A DNA stretch of 64,000 bases from Prorocentrum cordatum (lineage: Eukaryota > Sar > Dinophyceae > Prorocentrales > Prorocentraceae): the NCBI GenBank assembly GCA_963575745.1, contig CAUYUJ010008602.1:299866-363865 (forward strand). Direction: 5' to 3'. Position 1 is the first letter of the stretch. Each line of letters begins with the position of its first letter. The translations under genes and the position numbers were made by a program. This document shows, piece by piece, positions 32,589-42,743 of this stretch. Under the pieces are notes generated by a model. It saw only the letters and a list, made by a program, of their open reading frames with translations, was not told the origin of the DNA and did no database searches.

Positions 32589-33039
32589 CTGGACAGGCCC
32601 CCGGGGCCACCAAAAGTGTTTTCAGGGCGCGAGGCTGACCCAAGGGGTCGGGAGCTCTTCGGGCGGGGCCAGGACGAGGACAACTCCGTTCTGGAGCGTC
32701 CTGGGACATTCTCGGAGCGTTCTGGAGCGCTCCGAGCAGGCCGCGGCGCCCGAGACATCCTCCAGAGCCGCCGGATCTCTGAGATTCTCGATTTATCCTC
32801 ACCCGAACTTATCCTCGTCCTGGCTTCGTCTTACGGGAGCTCAAGGGCCGCGGATTGAACAAATCGTATCGGAGGACGTCGGGGTCACGGCCTCGCCTGG
32901 GTGTGGGCTCCTTAGGCCGCGGTCCGGTGGCTACGGGGTGCGGTTCTGCGCAGATATCCCCGCGCGGAGCGTATCCACGCGATCTCGCATCTTCCATGGG
33001 ATCGCGCCCCCAGATTCCAGAACGCGAGGGCCTGGAATG
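32589..33039. other. No feature recognised
   Basis: Contains a few GGAGCGTTCTGGAGC-type short repeats (32690-32740). No exon supported. Confidence 0.35.
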
Positions 33040-33232
33040 ATGGGGTCCGCAGCAGCTGGGTTCGGAGGATCGCGCTGCATCGTCGATGCAGCGGCGCTAC
33101 GGCTCGAAGTGGAGCCAGATTTTCTCCGCGCCAGCGGCGCCGAGGCATCGTCGATGCATCGGCGAGGCAGTCGCTGGTGCGAGGCATTCGCCGATGCATC
33201 GGCGATGCAGAGCCAACCTCCGACTCCATCTA

Positions 33233-33405
33233 CAGTCAAAAACCCTTTTAAGGACGCGCGACTTTGCTCAGGGTACCCTTGCGTCCTTGCTCTTCCTTGC
33301 TCTTGCGTCCTTGAGGTTTTCGTCGTCCGCCGCCCCCAAAACCCCGACTTCGGCTTCCAAGAGTCTTGCGTCCTCGCCGCGCGTCCTTATGAGGGTGTTT
33401 GACTC
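33233..33405 (+). mobile_element. Family F MITE copy 3, with an empty site elsewhere in the window
   Basis: 173 bp from CAGTCAAAAACCC to GGGTGTTTGACTC with TA at 33231-33232 and 33406-33407. The mirrored locus at 30716-30728 lacks the element and has a single TA in CGACTCCATCTAGTCGG (reverse complement), so the element inserted into TA and duplicated it. Confidence 0.96.
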
Positions 33406-33504
33406 TAGTCGGTCCCCATTTGGGAGGCCTCTCGTGGAGCAGCGGCACTGATATCCTTTTGCTCTCCCAGATCAGAGAATAGATAACTGCGCAAGCATAG
33501 AGAC

Positions 33505-33660
33505 TTCGCGGCTCCGCGCGGGGTTCTGCTGTCGGCGCTGGATCCCCCCCTCCCTGGCGCGCGGGAGGCGCGCCAGGGGCGGCGCTGGAGGCGCCGCCAG
33601 GGGCGGCCTAGCGCCGATCCGGGAAGTCCGCGCGGGTCTCCGGCAGCAGATGGCTAGTTG
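33505..33660 (+). mobile_element. Family B hairpin, copy 5
   Basis: CGGCTCCGCGCGGGGTTC and CGCGCGGGTCTCCGGCAGC pair around GGCGCGCGGGAGGCGCGCC. It is the mirror partner of copy 4. Confidence 0.75.
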
Positions 33661-33695
33661 TCATCCTTATGCTGTTCGGGGGCGGAAAAGATCAG

Positions 33696-33836
33696 AGCGT
33701 GAATTACCTACCCCGCTTTCGCTTCCAGGCAAAACCAAGCCATACCACGCGCCTCCTCGTCAAGCGGCCTGACCAGTACAGGCTGCACTTTGGCATCGCT
33801 TGGTATCTCTTGGAAGCGAGGGTGGTCAAAAGCGAG
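33696..33836 (+). CDS. Exon candidate, unidentified protein
   Basis: A 47-codon frame in phase 0 between an AG (GATCAG) and a strong donor, AGCGAG^GTAGGT. The peptide includes NYLPRFRFQAKPSHTTRLL and RLHFGIAWYLLEARVVKS, with balanced, non-repetitive composition. The acceptor has no pyrimidine tract. It lies in the segment inserted into the right arm of the inverted duplication and ends just before family H, so it may be a captured exon fragment. No family recognised. Confidence 0.4.
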
Positions 33837-33863
33837 GTAGGTTTGTTTTCCCTCTAAAAGAGG

Positions 33864-34036
33864 GGGGTGATGGCTAGGGGGGTGTGGATATCATGGCCGG
33901 GGGCCATGGTATTTCCCCAGATTTCGTGGCGCCTCTTCTTATTGCATCACGTCTCTGGCCCCCCCGCTGGGCCGCGCACATGCCGCCGGTCATGATTTGC
34001 ACCCCCCCCTCTTGGACACCCCCCTCTTGGCCGCTC
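33864..34036 (+). mobile_element. Family H element, copy 3
   Basis: AAGAGGGGGGTGATGGC at the left pairs with CACCCCCCTCTTGG at the right. The centre has ATATCATGGCCGGGGGCCATG. Confidence 0.75.
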
Positions 34037-34089
34037 CCGACGTATGTTCCGCTATGTTTCGCCAGAGATGGATGGTACCACCCATACGT

Positions 34090-34211
34090 CTACACCGATC
34101 CTGCTCAGGCTGACCTTGGGCCTCAGATCGGTGCACGTGCCTCTTGGGAAGGCCAGGACGGCGCATGCAGCGATCCTGGGCCAAGGATGGGCCCAGCGAG
34201 GATCGGTGTAG
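34090..34211 (+). mobile_element. Family P 122-bp element, copy 2
   Basis: Termini CTACACCGATCCTGC and GCGAGGATCGGTGTAG. The interior includes a second inversion around GATCCTGGGCCAAGGATGGG. Confidence 0.72.
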
Positions 34212-34370
34212 TTTTGTACAGAGCCAGCGCGCATGGTAAAGACTCGCGACTTCCTAAGGGTGCCCGTGCGTCCTTGCCTCCTCGGCCCACCCTCAGTCGC
34301 TTTCGCTGGCAAGCCTCTCAGGGTACACTTAGGGCTGGCGGCGCCGCCAGGCCCTTCCGTTCTTACCGCG

Positions 34371-34854
34371 GGTTGATATCCAGACATCCCCCCGATATGA
34401 GTTGATCAATCCGCGGCCCCAGAGCTCCCGACCCCTTGCAAGGGTGTGCCACTCACGACCTTATCAACCTCAACAAACCGCATCCCCCAATGCTGGCGAG
34501 CGAACGGATGGCGCGGCGCCAAGTCGCTGCGTCTCAGCATTGCAAGACCGCGATTCCCCCGAGGAGGCCAGCCGCGCCAGGTTTAAGATTGCCTGTGAAG
34601 TTAATTTGGGGGGGCGTTGTAGCTTTGTGCCCCAGATCCGTTTGTTGGTGGTCCTGGGGCCCGATAGCGGGTCCCAGAGGCCAAAAACATCGGATTGAAA
34701 GCTCACATCGTCGGACATCTGGGTCCTGACCGCGCGTCCTTATGATCAATTTCCACCGTGGTTGGCATCCTCCCCCGTGAGTCGACTACACGTACACATT
34801 GCTGATTTTTTAGTATTCGAATGTTCTTTGATTTTTTGAGGGGCCAAGATCCTC
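34371..34854. other. No gene recognised; family L fragment
   Basis: Near 34610-34690 a minus-orientation family L fragment (GGTCCTGGGGCCCGATAGC) is visible. Nothing else could be assigned. Confidence 0.4.
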
Positions 34855-34970
34855 CTTCCATTTCTAATTGTTCTATCCTGGGCCTCTTCCTGGCCACTAG
34901 GGGGCCAGGAACAATCAGAAACGAGCACAATTAGAAACGAGCACGATTAGAAATGAACGACGTGTACGAG
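34855..34970 (+). mobile_element. Family D hairpin, copy 2
   Basis: TTTCTAATTGTTCTATCCTG to CACGATTAGAAATGAACG, the ends being complementary (CATTTCTAAT / ATTAGAAATG). Confidence 0.75.
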
Positions 34971-35079
34971 TGGCCCTTCGCCAGGGTGACCTCCTGGTGC
35001 GCGCGCGCCCATTGGGATCCTCCGATCTCTGACTGCGATGCGACAGCAGTGGCCTGCGCGCTCGGGCGACCCCCGCCCC

Positions 35080-35775
35080 CTTCGATTCGCCTTCGTCTCG
35101 CTCGAATGCTTTACTTCGCTCGGCGGCTCGTTTAGTTTCGCTCGTTTGCTTTCGCTCGATTTAGATTCGCTCTCGGGTTTAACTTCGCTCGGTTTAAGAT
35201 TCGCTCGGGGTTTCAATTCGTTTGGGTTTAATGTTTCGCTCGGCTTAAGTTCGCTCGTTGCTTTTTTACGCTCGTTTAAATTCGCTCGTTGTTGTTTTTC
35301 GCTCGTCCGATTTCGCTCGGGTTTAATTTCGCTTGTATTTTTCGCTCGGTCGATTCCCGGTTTGGGAACACCGCCTCCGGTCAGGCAGACCACAAGTCCA
35401 TAAGTCGTTCGGAGAGTCGAACGAACTCGTTCGAACTTAAATTCGCTCGGATTTGATGTCGCTCGGATGGAGCTTGCTCGGTCGATGCCCGGTCGCCGCC
35501 TGGAAGCACCTATCTGTCGGTGTTATTTAATTTCGTTCGTTTTTTCCCTCGTTTAATTTCGCTCGGTTTGAAGTCATGCAGGTGTAAACTCGTTCGGGCG
35601 AAAACTCGCTCGATTTAAATTTGCTCGGGTTTGAATTCGCTTGTTTCTTTCGCTCGTTTACTTTCGCTCGTTTTGTTTCGCTCGTTTGATTTCGCTTGAT
35701 TTGAAGTCATGCGGGTGCAAAGTCGCTCGGGTGTAGACTCGCTCGATGTAAGTTCGCTCGGGGTTTAATGCTTGT
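35080..35775 (+). repeat. TTCGCTCG satellite (forward)
   Basis: About 700 bases of 12-20-base units such as TTCGCTCGGGTTTAA and TTTCGCTCGTTTGA. A related array lies at 40250-40790. Confidence 0.93.
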
Positions 35776-36130
35776 TTTCACGTGCCCAGGTCTTGAGGAT
35801 GTCTCGAGCGAGACGCTTGTGTTCACGCGTCCAGGTCGTTCAGGCAGATGTCTAGCATGAGGATGTGTTGAGGATGTGTCGAGAGAGAGAGAGAGCCGCT
35901 TGTGTTCACGTGTCCATGTCGCCCAGGCGGATGTCTAGCATGAGGATGTGTTGAGGATGTGTCGAGCGAGACGTTTGCTTTCACGTGTCCAGGTCGCCCA
36001 GGCGGATGTCTAGCATGAGGAGGTGTTGAGGATGCGTTGAGCGAAACGCTTGTTTTCAAGTGTCCAGGTCGCCCAGGCGGATGTCTAGCATGAGGATTTC
36101 GGCAGGATGTCTCGAGCGAGACGCTTGTCC
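35776..36130 (+). repeat. Tandem repeat of about 85 bp
   Basis: Four to five copies of a unit containing GAGGATGTGTCGAGCGAGAC, TTCACGTGTCCAGGTCGCCC and AGGCGGATGTCTAGCATGAG. Confidence 0.88.
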
Positions 36131-37349
36131 CCAGCACGTTTCGCAGCGAGTCCCCTTAACACGTCCTGAGACACGTCCAGTGGCACATTCCGTAGCGCGT
36201 CCCCTTGGCACGTCCCGCGGTGCCTCCCCATGGCACGTCCCCTGGCACGTCCCTTGGCGCGTGCCTTGGGACGTTCCGCGGCGCGTCCTCCTGGCATGTC
36301 CGCCTGTCGGGTAGCTGTGGGGCAGCTACTATGTGCTCAGGCAGCTCGAGCAGATGCAGATCAGTTCGGTCAGGACTCGGATGCAAAAAGGAGACCCGAT
36401 CCACAACGCTATAGAGCACAATCGCGGCATGATACATCGCAATTCAGCACGGCGCAGCACAGCACAGCTTTCGGCACTGTACATCATGATCGATACATTC
36501 AGCATTGCAACCTGGTGCGTTCCGTGGCACGTTCCGTGGCGCGTCCCGTGGCGAGTCTCCCTGGCACGTCGCGCGGCGCGTCCTTTGGCACGTCCCGTGG
36601 CATGTCCATTGGCACGTTCCGTAGCGCGTCCCCTTAGCACGTCCCGTGGTGCGTCCCCATGGCACGTCCTTTGGCACATCCTTTGGCGCGTCCCTTGGGA
36701 CGTTTCGCGGCGCACACCCCTGGCATGCGCCCCTGTCAATTAGTTCTGGGGCGGCTACTATGTGTTCAGACAGCTCGATCTTAAGATCAAGATCAGTTCG
36801 GTCAGGACTCGGATGCAAAGGAGGACTCGACCCACAACGCTATAGAGCACAATCGCGGCATGGCACATCGCAATTTAGCACGGCGCAGCACAGCACAGCT
36901 TTTGGCACGGTACGGTACATCAAGATCGATACATTCAGTTTGTAACTTGGCACGTTCCGTGGCGCGTCCCGTGGCGAGTCTCCCTGGCACGTCGCGCGGC
37001 GCGTCCTTTTAACACGTCCCGTGGCACGTCCAATGGCACGTTCCGTAGCGCGTCCCATTGGCACGTCCCGCGGTGCGTCCCCATGGCACGTCCCTTGGCA
37101 CGTCCCTTGGGACGTTCCGCGGCGCTTCCCCCCTGGCGCGTCCCCCTGCCAATTAGCCCTACTATGTGCCCAGACAGCTCGAGCTGAAGATCCAGATCAA
37201 TTCGGATGCAAATGGGAGACTCGATCCACAACGCTATAGAGCACAATCGCGGCATGGCACATCGCAGTTCAGCACGTCGCAGCACGGCACAGCCCTTCGC
37301 ACGGTACTTCAAGATCGACACACTCAGCTATGCAATCGCCCGTTGTCCA
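36131..37349 (+). repeat. Macrosatellite of about 430 bp, units 1-3
   Basis: Each unit combines a GGCACGTCCCGTGGCACGTC-type short repeat with a conserved block (GGTCAGGACTCGGATGCAAA, CAACGCTATAGAGCACAATC, GGCATGGCACATCGCAATT, CAAGATCGATACATTCAGC). The conserved blocks are near 36330, 36755 and 37165. No coding gene. Confidence 0.9.
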
Positions 37350-37680
37350 ATCAAGTGTCTTGGAAACGTTGCCATGCCTTACGTGTATATAATCCGTTCC
37401 AAATCCGTGGGTCCATCATGTTTGAGGATGTCCCTAGCGAAACGCTTGGTTTGCAGAATGTGCTGATGATGTCTCAGGCGAAACGTTTGTTTTGTGTTAT
37501 AAATCATTTCTCTCCTGGGGGCTGGAATTCAGAGGATGCCTCACGTGAAATGCTTGTTTTCACGAGCCAAGGTCTTGAGGATGTCTCGAACGAGACGATT
37601 CGAGAATGTCTCGAGCGAAACGCTTGTGTTGCAGAACTCGAGCGGCATGGGCGCCCCAGGATGCCCAGGTGGTTCTGGGA
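37350..37680 (+). repeat. Segmental duplicate of 39411-39880
   Basis: Contains ACGTTGCCATGCCTTACGT, TGTTTGAGGATGTCCC, GCGAAACGCTTG and TTTTGTGTTATAAATC in the same order as 39411-39880. In both places the segment directly follows the macrosatellite. Confidence 0.8.
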
Positions 37681-37699
37681 GTCCGAACATAGCGCAATC

Positions 37700-38545
37700 T
37701 ACTCAGGAACGTAGCCCTGGGAGCGCGGACGCAGCGTCCCTGGAAGCGCAGACGCAGCGTAATTTACAGTGGATCGTGGCCTTGGGAGCGCGGACGCAGC
37801 TAATTCACGAAAGACTGTGGCCCTGTGGGGGCGGACACCGCGTAATTTACCAGGGAACGTGGGCGTGGGAGCGCGGACACAGCGTAATTCACGAGGGAGC
37901 GCGGCCCTGGGAACGGGGACGCAGCGTAGTTTACAAGGGACCGCGGCCCAGGGAGAGCGGAGACAGCGTAGTGTATGGATCGTTGCCCTAGGAGCGCGGA
38001 CGCAGCATAATTAACAGTGGATCGTGGCCTTGGGAGCGCGGACGCAGATAATTTACAATAGATTGTGGCCTTGGGTGCGCGGGCGCAGCTAATTTACTAA
38101 GGATTGTGGACCTGGGGGGGCGGACACCGTGTAATTTACTAGGGAACGTGGCCCTGGGAGCGCGGACACAGCGTAATTCACAAGGAAGCGCGGCCCTGGT
38201 AGCGCGGACGCAGCGTAGTTGATTATGGATCGTGGCCCAGGGAGCGCGGACGCCGCGTATTTTACGATGGGTCGTGGCCCCGGGAGCGCGGACGCAGCGT
38301 AATTTACAAGGGATCCTTGCCCTGGGGGGCGGACACAACGTGATTCTGTGGGGAACGTGGCTCTGGGAGCGCGGACGCAGCGCAGTTTACGATGGATCGT
38401 GGCCCAGGGAGCGTGGACGCAGCGTAGTTTACGTTGGATCGTGGCACAGGGAGAGCGGACGCAAGGTAATTCTCGGGGGATCGTGGCCCTGGCAGCATGG
38501 AGGCAGCGTAATTTACGATGGATCCTGGCCCTGGGTCGGGAGCGT
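37700..38545 (+). repeat. Satellite of about 41 bp
   Basis: Around 20 units built from GGAGCGCGGACGCAGCGTAA, TTTACAGTGGATCGTGGCCC and TGG, spaced 40-43 bases. It sits between macrosatellite units 3 and 4. Confidence 0.93.
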
Positions 38546-39410
38546 CCCGTGGCACGTTCCTTGACGCGTTCCCCGGCTCGTCCCTTGGTGCGTTCCGTCG
38601 GCACGTTCCGTGGTGAGTCCCCCTGGCACGTCGCGCGGCGCGTCCCCTGTCGCGTCCCGTGGTCCATTGGCACGTTCCGTAGCGCGTCCCTCTGGCACGT
38701 CCGTCGCTTGGCGCGTCCCCTGGGACGTTCCACGGCGCGTCCCCCTGGCATGTCCCTTTGTCGATTGGCTCTGAGGCAGCTGCTTTGTGCTCAGGCAGCT
38801 CGAGCTAAAGATCAAGACCATTTCGGTCAGGACTCGGATGCAGAGGAGGACCCGATCTACAACGCTATGGAGCACAATCGCGGCATGGCACATCGCAATT
38901 CAGCACGGCGAAGCGCAGCACAGCCCTTGGCACGGTACATCAAGATCGATACACTCAGCATTGCAATTTGGCACGTTCCTTGGCACGTTCCGTGGTTCGT
39001 CCCGTGGTGAGTCCCCCTGGCACGTCGCGCAGCGCGTCCCGCGTCCCCTGGCACGTCCCGTGGCACGTCCATTGGCATGTTCCGTAGCGCGTCCCTTTGG
39101 CACGTCCCGCGGTGCGTCCCCATGGCACGTCCCTTGGCACGTCCCCTGGCGCGTCCCTTGGGTTGTTCTGCGGCACGTCCTCCTGGCATGTCCGCCTGTC
39201 AGGTAGCTGTGGGGCAGCTACTATGTGCTCAGGCAGCTCGAGCGTACGATCAACATCAGTTCGGTCAGGACTCGGATGCAAAGGAGGACTCGATCCACAC
39301 CGCTATAGAGCACACTCGCGGCATGGCACATCGCAATTCAGCACGGCGCAGCACAGCACAGCCTTTGGCACGGCAAATCAAGATCGATACATTCAGCATT
39401 GCATTTGCCC
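38546..39410 (+). repeat. Macrosatellite of about 430 bp, units 4-5
   Basis: As at 36131-37349, with conserved blocks near 38790 and 39225. Confidence 0.9.
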
Positions 39411-39880
39411 GTCGCCCAATCAATTGTCTTTGAAAACGTTGCCATGCCTTACGTTACTGTATTCTTTTCCGGGTTCGTGGGTCGACCATGTTCCCGGAAA
39501 GGGCGGCGGCCAAGGGGTCTTTTTTAGTTGGTAAGCTTGTCCCTGGTGCCATGTTGGGGAAGGGCTGGCGGAATTATTCGCTGATAATCATCGAGGTCGG
39601 GAAGGGCAGGCGGAATTATGTTTGAGGATGTCCCGAGTGAAACGCTGGGTTTTGGAGTCCCGAAAATTAAAACACATGGTGAAGTACACATTGTCGTCTG
39701 TCGCGGTTGTCTCGAGCGAAACGCTTGTTTTGCAGAATGTGTTGAGGATGTCTCGAGCGAAACGGCTGTTTTGTGTTATAGCTTGTTCTTTTTCTGGGAA
39801 CTAAAATTCAGAAGATGTCTCAGGTGAAATCCTTGTTTTCATGTGCCCAGGTCTTGAGGATGTCTCGAGCGAAACCTTCC
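39411..39880 (+). repeat. Segmental duplicate of 37350-37680
   Basis: See 37350-37680. This copy is longer and carries about 100 extra bases near 39520-39615. Confidence 0.8.
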
Positions 39881-40215
39881 AAACACCTTCCACAAAACCT
39901 TCCAACATACCTGCCGAAAACCTACCGAAAGCCTTGCAAAGACCTTCTAACAACCTTGCAAGATCCTTCCAAAAACATTCCAATAACCTGCCAAAGCCTT
40001 CCAAATTTTACCGGGATCACACAGAACATTCCGAAAACCGTGCAAACACTTTCCAAAAATCTTGCAGGGAAAAGAACCTTCCAAATACTTCCAAAAACCT
40101 TCCAGGAACCTTCAAACATCCTCCCCAAAACCTTACGCAAACCTTCCAAAAACCTTTATCAATAAACAGACAAACCTACCAAAAACCTTCCAACCAAAAC
40201 CTTCCAAGCACCTCC
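39881..40215 (+). repeat. AAACCTTCCAA satellite
   Basis: About 25 degenerate units of 11-16 bases (CCTTCCAAA, CCTTGCAAA, CATTCCAAT). Confidence 0.93.
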
Positions 40216-40249
40216 AACAACAACAACAAAAACGACCACACGGGATATC

Positions 40250-40790
40250 AATACGCTCGAATTAGAATTCGTTCGGGGTGAAACTCGCTCGAGTTTGAAT
40301 TCGCTCGGTTTAATTTCGCTCGGTTTGAATCCATTCGGTTGAATTTCGCTGGGCTTAAATTTCGTTCAGTTCAATTTCGCTCGGTTTCAAGTCGCTCAGA
40401 TTAAATTCGCTCGAATTGAATGCGCTCGAGTTTAAATTCGCTCGGGTTTAAATTTGTTAGGGTTTAATTTCACTCGGTTAGAATTCGCTCGGGTTTAAAT
40501 TCACTCGGTTTGCATCCGCTCGGCTGCACCAGCGCAACCGGAGCGAAAACCAAGCGAGACGAGACCGAGCGAAACGAAGCCGAACAACAAACATCTTTAA
40601 GCGAGCGAAACGAAACCGAGCGAAAAACAAGCCGAGCGAAAACAAAGCCAGCGAACAAACAAGCGGGCGACACACACATTCGAGCGAACAACACTTCGAG
40701 CGAAAAGCATCGAGCGGACACAACAACAAAAAAACGAGGGAAAAGAGAGCGAGCGAACAGAAACAAGCGAGCGAACACACAAACGCCCCC
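40250..40790. repeat. TTCGCTCG satellite with a mid-array inversion
   Basis: From 40250 to about 40515 the units read TTCGCTCGGTTT; from about 40545 to 40790 they read AACCGAGCGAAAC, the reverse complement. The polarity flips over about 30 bases near 40530. Confidence 0.92.
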
Positions 40791-40865
40791 CCCCTTCCCC
40801 CAAAAGCGCCGCGCGGCGAAGGACCCTCTCGCCTCTATATATAGGGCCCCTCTCGCGCGGCGCCG

Positions 40866-41060
40866 GCCGAGGCCCAGGGCGCGGGCACCCTGCACGCCGT
40901 GCAGACCGGCCTCGCCGCCGCCCGCGGCGGGGCGCGGGCCGGCCCCGAGGTGGTCCTCCAGCTGCGGAGCACGGAGGCCGCGCGGCGGGCGAGGGCCGCG
41001 CGGTGGCGGTCGATCGTCGACGGCGCCGCCGCCGCCGGCGAGGATCGGAGCAGAGCGAAA
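40866..41060 (+). CDS. Weak exon candidate, Ala/Arg-rich helix
   Basis: The frame AEAQGAGTLHAVQTGLAAAR continues with GPEVVLQLRSTEAARRARAA and RWRSIVDGAAAAGE. High GC3 and helical composition like the supported exons. It ends where family G begins. No domain recognised. Confidence 0.28.
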
Positions 41061-41064
41061 GCTC

Positions 41065-41285
41065 AGGGGCAAGGAGAGGGGGGGGGGATAGGCACAGAGG
41101 GGGGGATGCCTCGACCCCCGAGCGCCCGTTGATCGCCGAGTGAGGCCCGAGAGCCCCAGCCTGCCCAGGAAGGTGCGGAGTCACGATCGGAGGCATATCG
41201 CCGGTCTGTCCGCGATGTCTCGCCGATTCCAGGTCGATGCATCCCCCCCCTATGCCAGTCCCCCCCTGCCGCTGCCCCTCACAAC
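41065..41285 (+). mobile_element. Family G element, copy 4
   Basis: AGGGGCAAGGAGAGGGGGGG at the left and CCCCCTGCCGCTGCCCCT at the right, with the family core between. Confidence 0.8.
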
Positions 41286-41397
41286 CTCAGGGGCCCCCAA
41301 AAAAGTTGCGGCGATCTATTGGCCTCCCAGATGGGGTGCTCCTCCTTGTTCTCGTCCTCGCCCTCGCCGTCCTCCTCCAATTTTGAACGTTGGTCAT

Positions 41398-41492
41398 ACA
41401 CGAAGCGCTCCTCCTCCTCCTCCTCCTCCTCCTCCTCCTCCTCCTCCTCCTCCCCCTCCCCCTCCCTCCCCCTCCCCCTCCCCCTCCTCCCC
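41398..41492. repeat. (CTC)n microsatellite
   Basis: CTC run passing into CCCCCT units. Confidence 0.95.
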
Positions 41493-41519
41493 AAACGGTG
41501 CGGTAATCTTCGAAGAAGA

Positions 41520-41744
41520 AACAAAAACAAAAGAAACGGCATCACCATAAGCTGTCGGCGCTCCGCGCGGACTTCTTGCATCCGCGTTGGGGCCCCCCGG
41601 GCGGCACGGCACCTCCGGCGCCGCCCCTGGCGCGCTCCGCGCGCCAGGGAGTGGGGTCCGGCGTGGATCCAAGAAATCCGCGCGCAGCGCCAAAAAGTTT
41701 ATGTTTGTGCCGTTGTTTTGTTCCTCTAGATCTAGGCCTCCCAC
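41520..41744 (+). mobile_element. Family B introner-like hairpin, copy 6
   Basis: The left end GAAACGGCATCACCATAAGC and stem CGGCGCTCCGCGCGGACTTC pair with the right stem AAATCCGCGCGCAGCGCC and AAAGTTTATGTTTGTGCCG. The right end is TTGTTTTGTTCCTCTAG, a good acceptor; on the minus strand the left end reads as a pyrimidine tract too. Confidence 0.82.
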
Positions 41745-41860
41745 ATGAAGTCCGATTGATGGGGTCGGAGGATCGCGCGGCATCGCCGTTGCATCGCCGA
41801 TCCGGTGCAATCCTCCGACCCCACTTACTCGAACCCATTCTAGGAGACGTCTAGGTGACC
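41745..41860 (+). repeat. Family Q repeat, short copy
   Basis: GATGGGGTCGGAGGATCGCG and CGATCCGGTGCAATCCTCCG are inverted repeats around GCATCGCCGTTGCATCGCC. Confidence 0.7.
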
Positions 41861-42282
41861 ACACCCCAGACATGCGACGACTTGATTTTTTTTCAGGACG
41901 GAGTCCCCTGAAGTTCAGACTCTTTCCCCGGGGCTGGTTTTTCATCTTGAGCCGTTTGTTGACGGTCCTGGGGCCTGGCGAGGGCCCCCAAGGGCAGAAA
42001 ATAGTGAAAACCGTGCCATCCTGATTTTCTTACGGCGCGATCGTGTCTGGGACCGTGTGTTCGGGGTGACCGCACGGCTTTGGGAGTTGGGTCGTTCTCC
42101 GCTGACGTCTCGGGCGACTGGGGCCTCCGAGGTCCCAAAACTGGGTCACGGCACGGCCTCTCGCCGCACGGTTGTGGGCGCCCCAACAAGGTGCGTGCAG
42201 CTGAGCACAAGCTTTCGGATGGCCGCGCAGAGTTCCTGGATCGGCGCCAGGCCCCCGTTGGGCGGCGCCTTCGCGCGCCAGG

Positions 42283-42405
42283 TTTAAGTCGGGCCTGTCC
42301 CTCTATAGGGGGAATGTTCAAAAATAGTCAAAAAATACTCTGGCGACGATTCCTTTGGTTTTAAAATCATGTTTGAATATTGTTGGACATTTTGTGTTCT
42401 TCGTC
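42283..42405 (+). mobile_element. Family C MITE, 3'-truncated
   Basis: Left terminus TTTAAGTCGGGCCTGTCCC is intact. The right half is missing and replaced by AT-rich sequence and a TA microsatellite. Just upstream (41920-42010) is a minus-orientation family L copy. Confidence 0.75.
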
Positions 42406-42409
42406 ATTC

Positions 42410-42470
42410 ATAATATATATATATATGTATATATGTATATATCTATATATATACCTGTATAAAAAATGCA

Positions 42471-42511
<41 letters not shown>
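42410..42511. repeat. (TA)n microsatellite with TATACCTG interruptions
   Basis: Three TA blocks separated by short spacers. Confidence 0.95.
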
Positions 42512-42743
42512 TCGGCAAGGAATGGTAGTCTCAAGCATCGGATCTCTAGGCTTTGAGTGCAAGAGGGCACTATGGACGTGCACTTAGACACTGGGCTCAG
42601 TTGCACTGGAGTGTTCACCAGGCAGGCGGCTGACGAACACAAGGACGCTATCCAGACACGAAGGCTGTCAAGCGTCGGCGGGGCAGAGCAGGCAAAGACA
42701 TGCAGCTACACCGCCACGAGGCTCTATCACTGGGCAGGGCCTC

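Larger units (their letters stand above)
33040..34370 (-). repeat. Right arm of the large inverted duplication
   Basis: Mirror of 30145-30900 but longer, because it carries later insertions: the 173-bp family F element at 33233-33405 and a segment of about 360 bp at 33676-34036 that includes a family H element and an exon candidate. Without these the arms would be of similar length. Confidence 0.8.
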
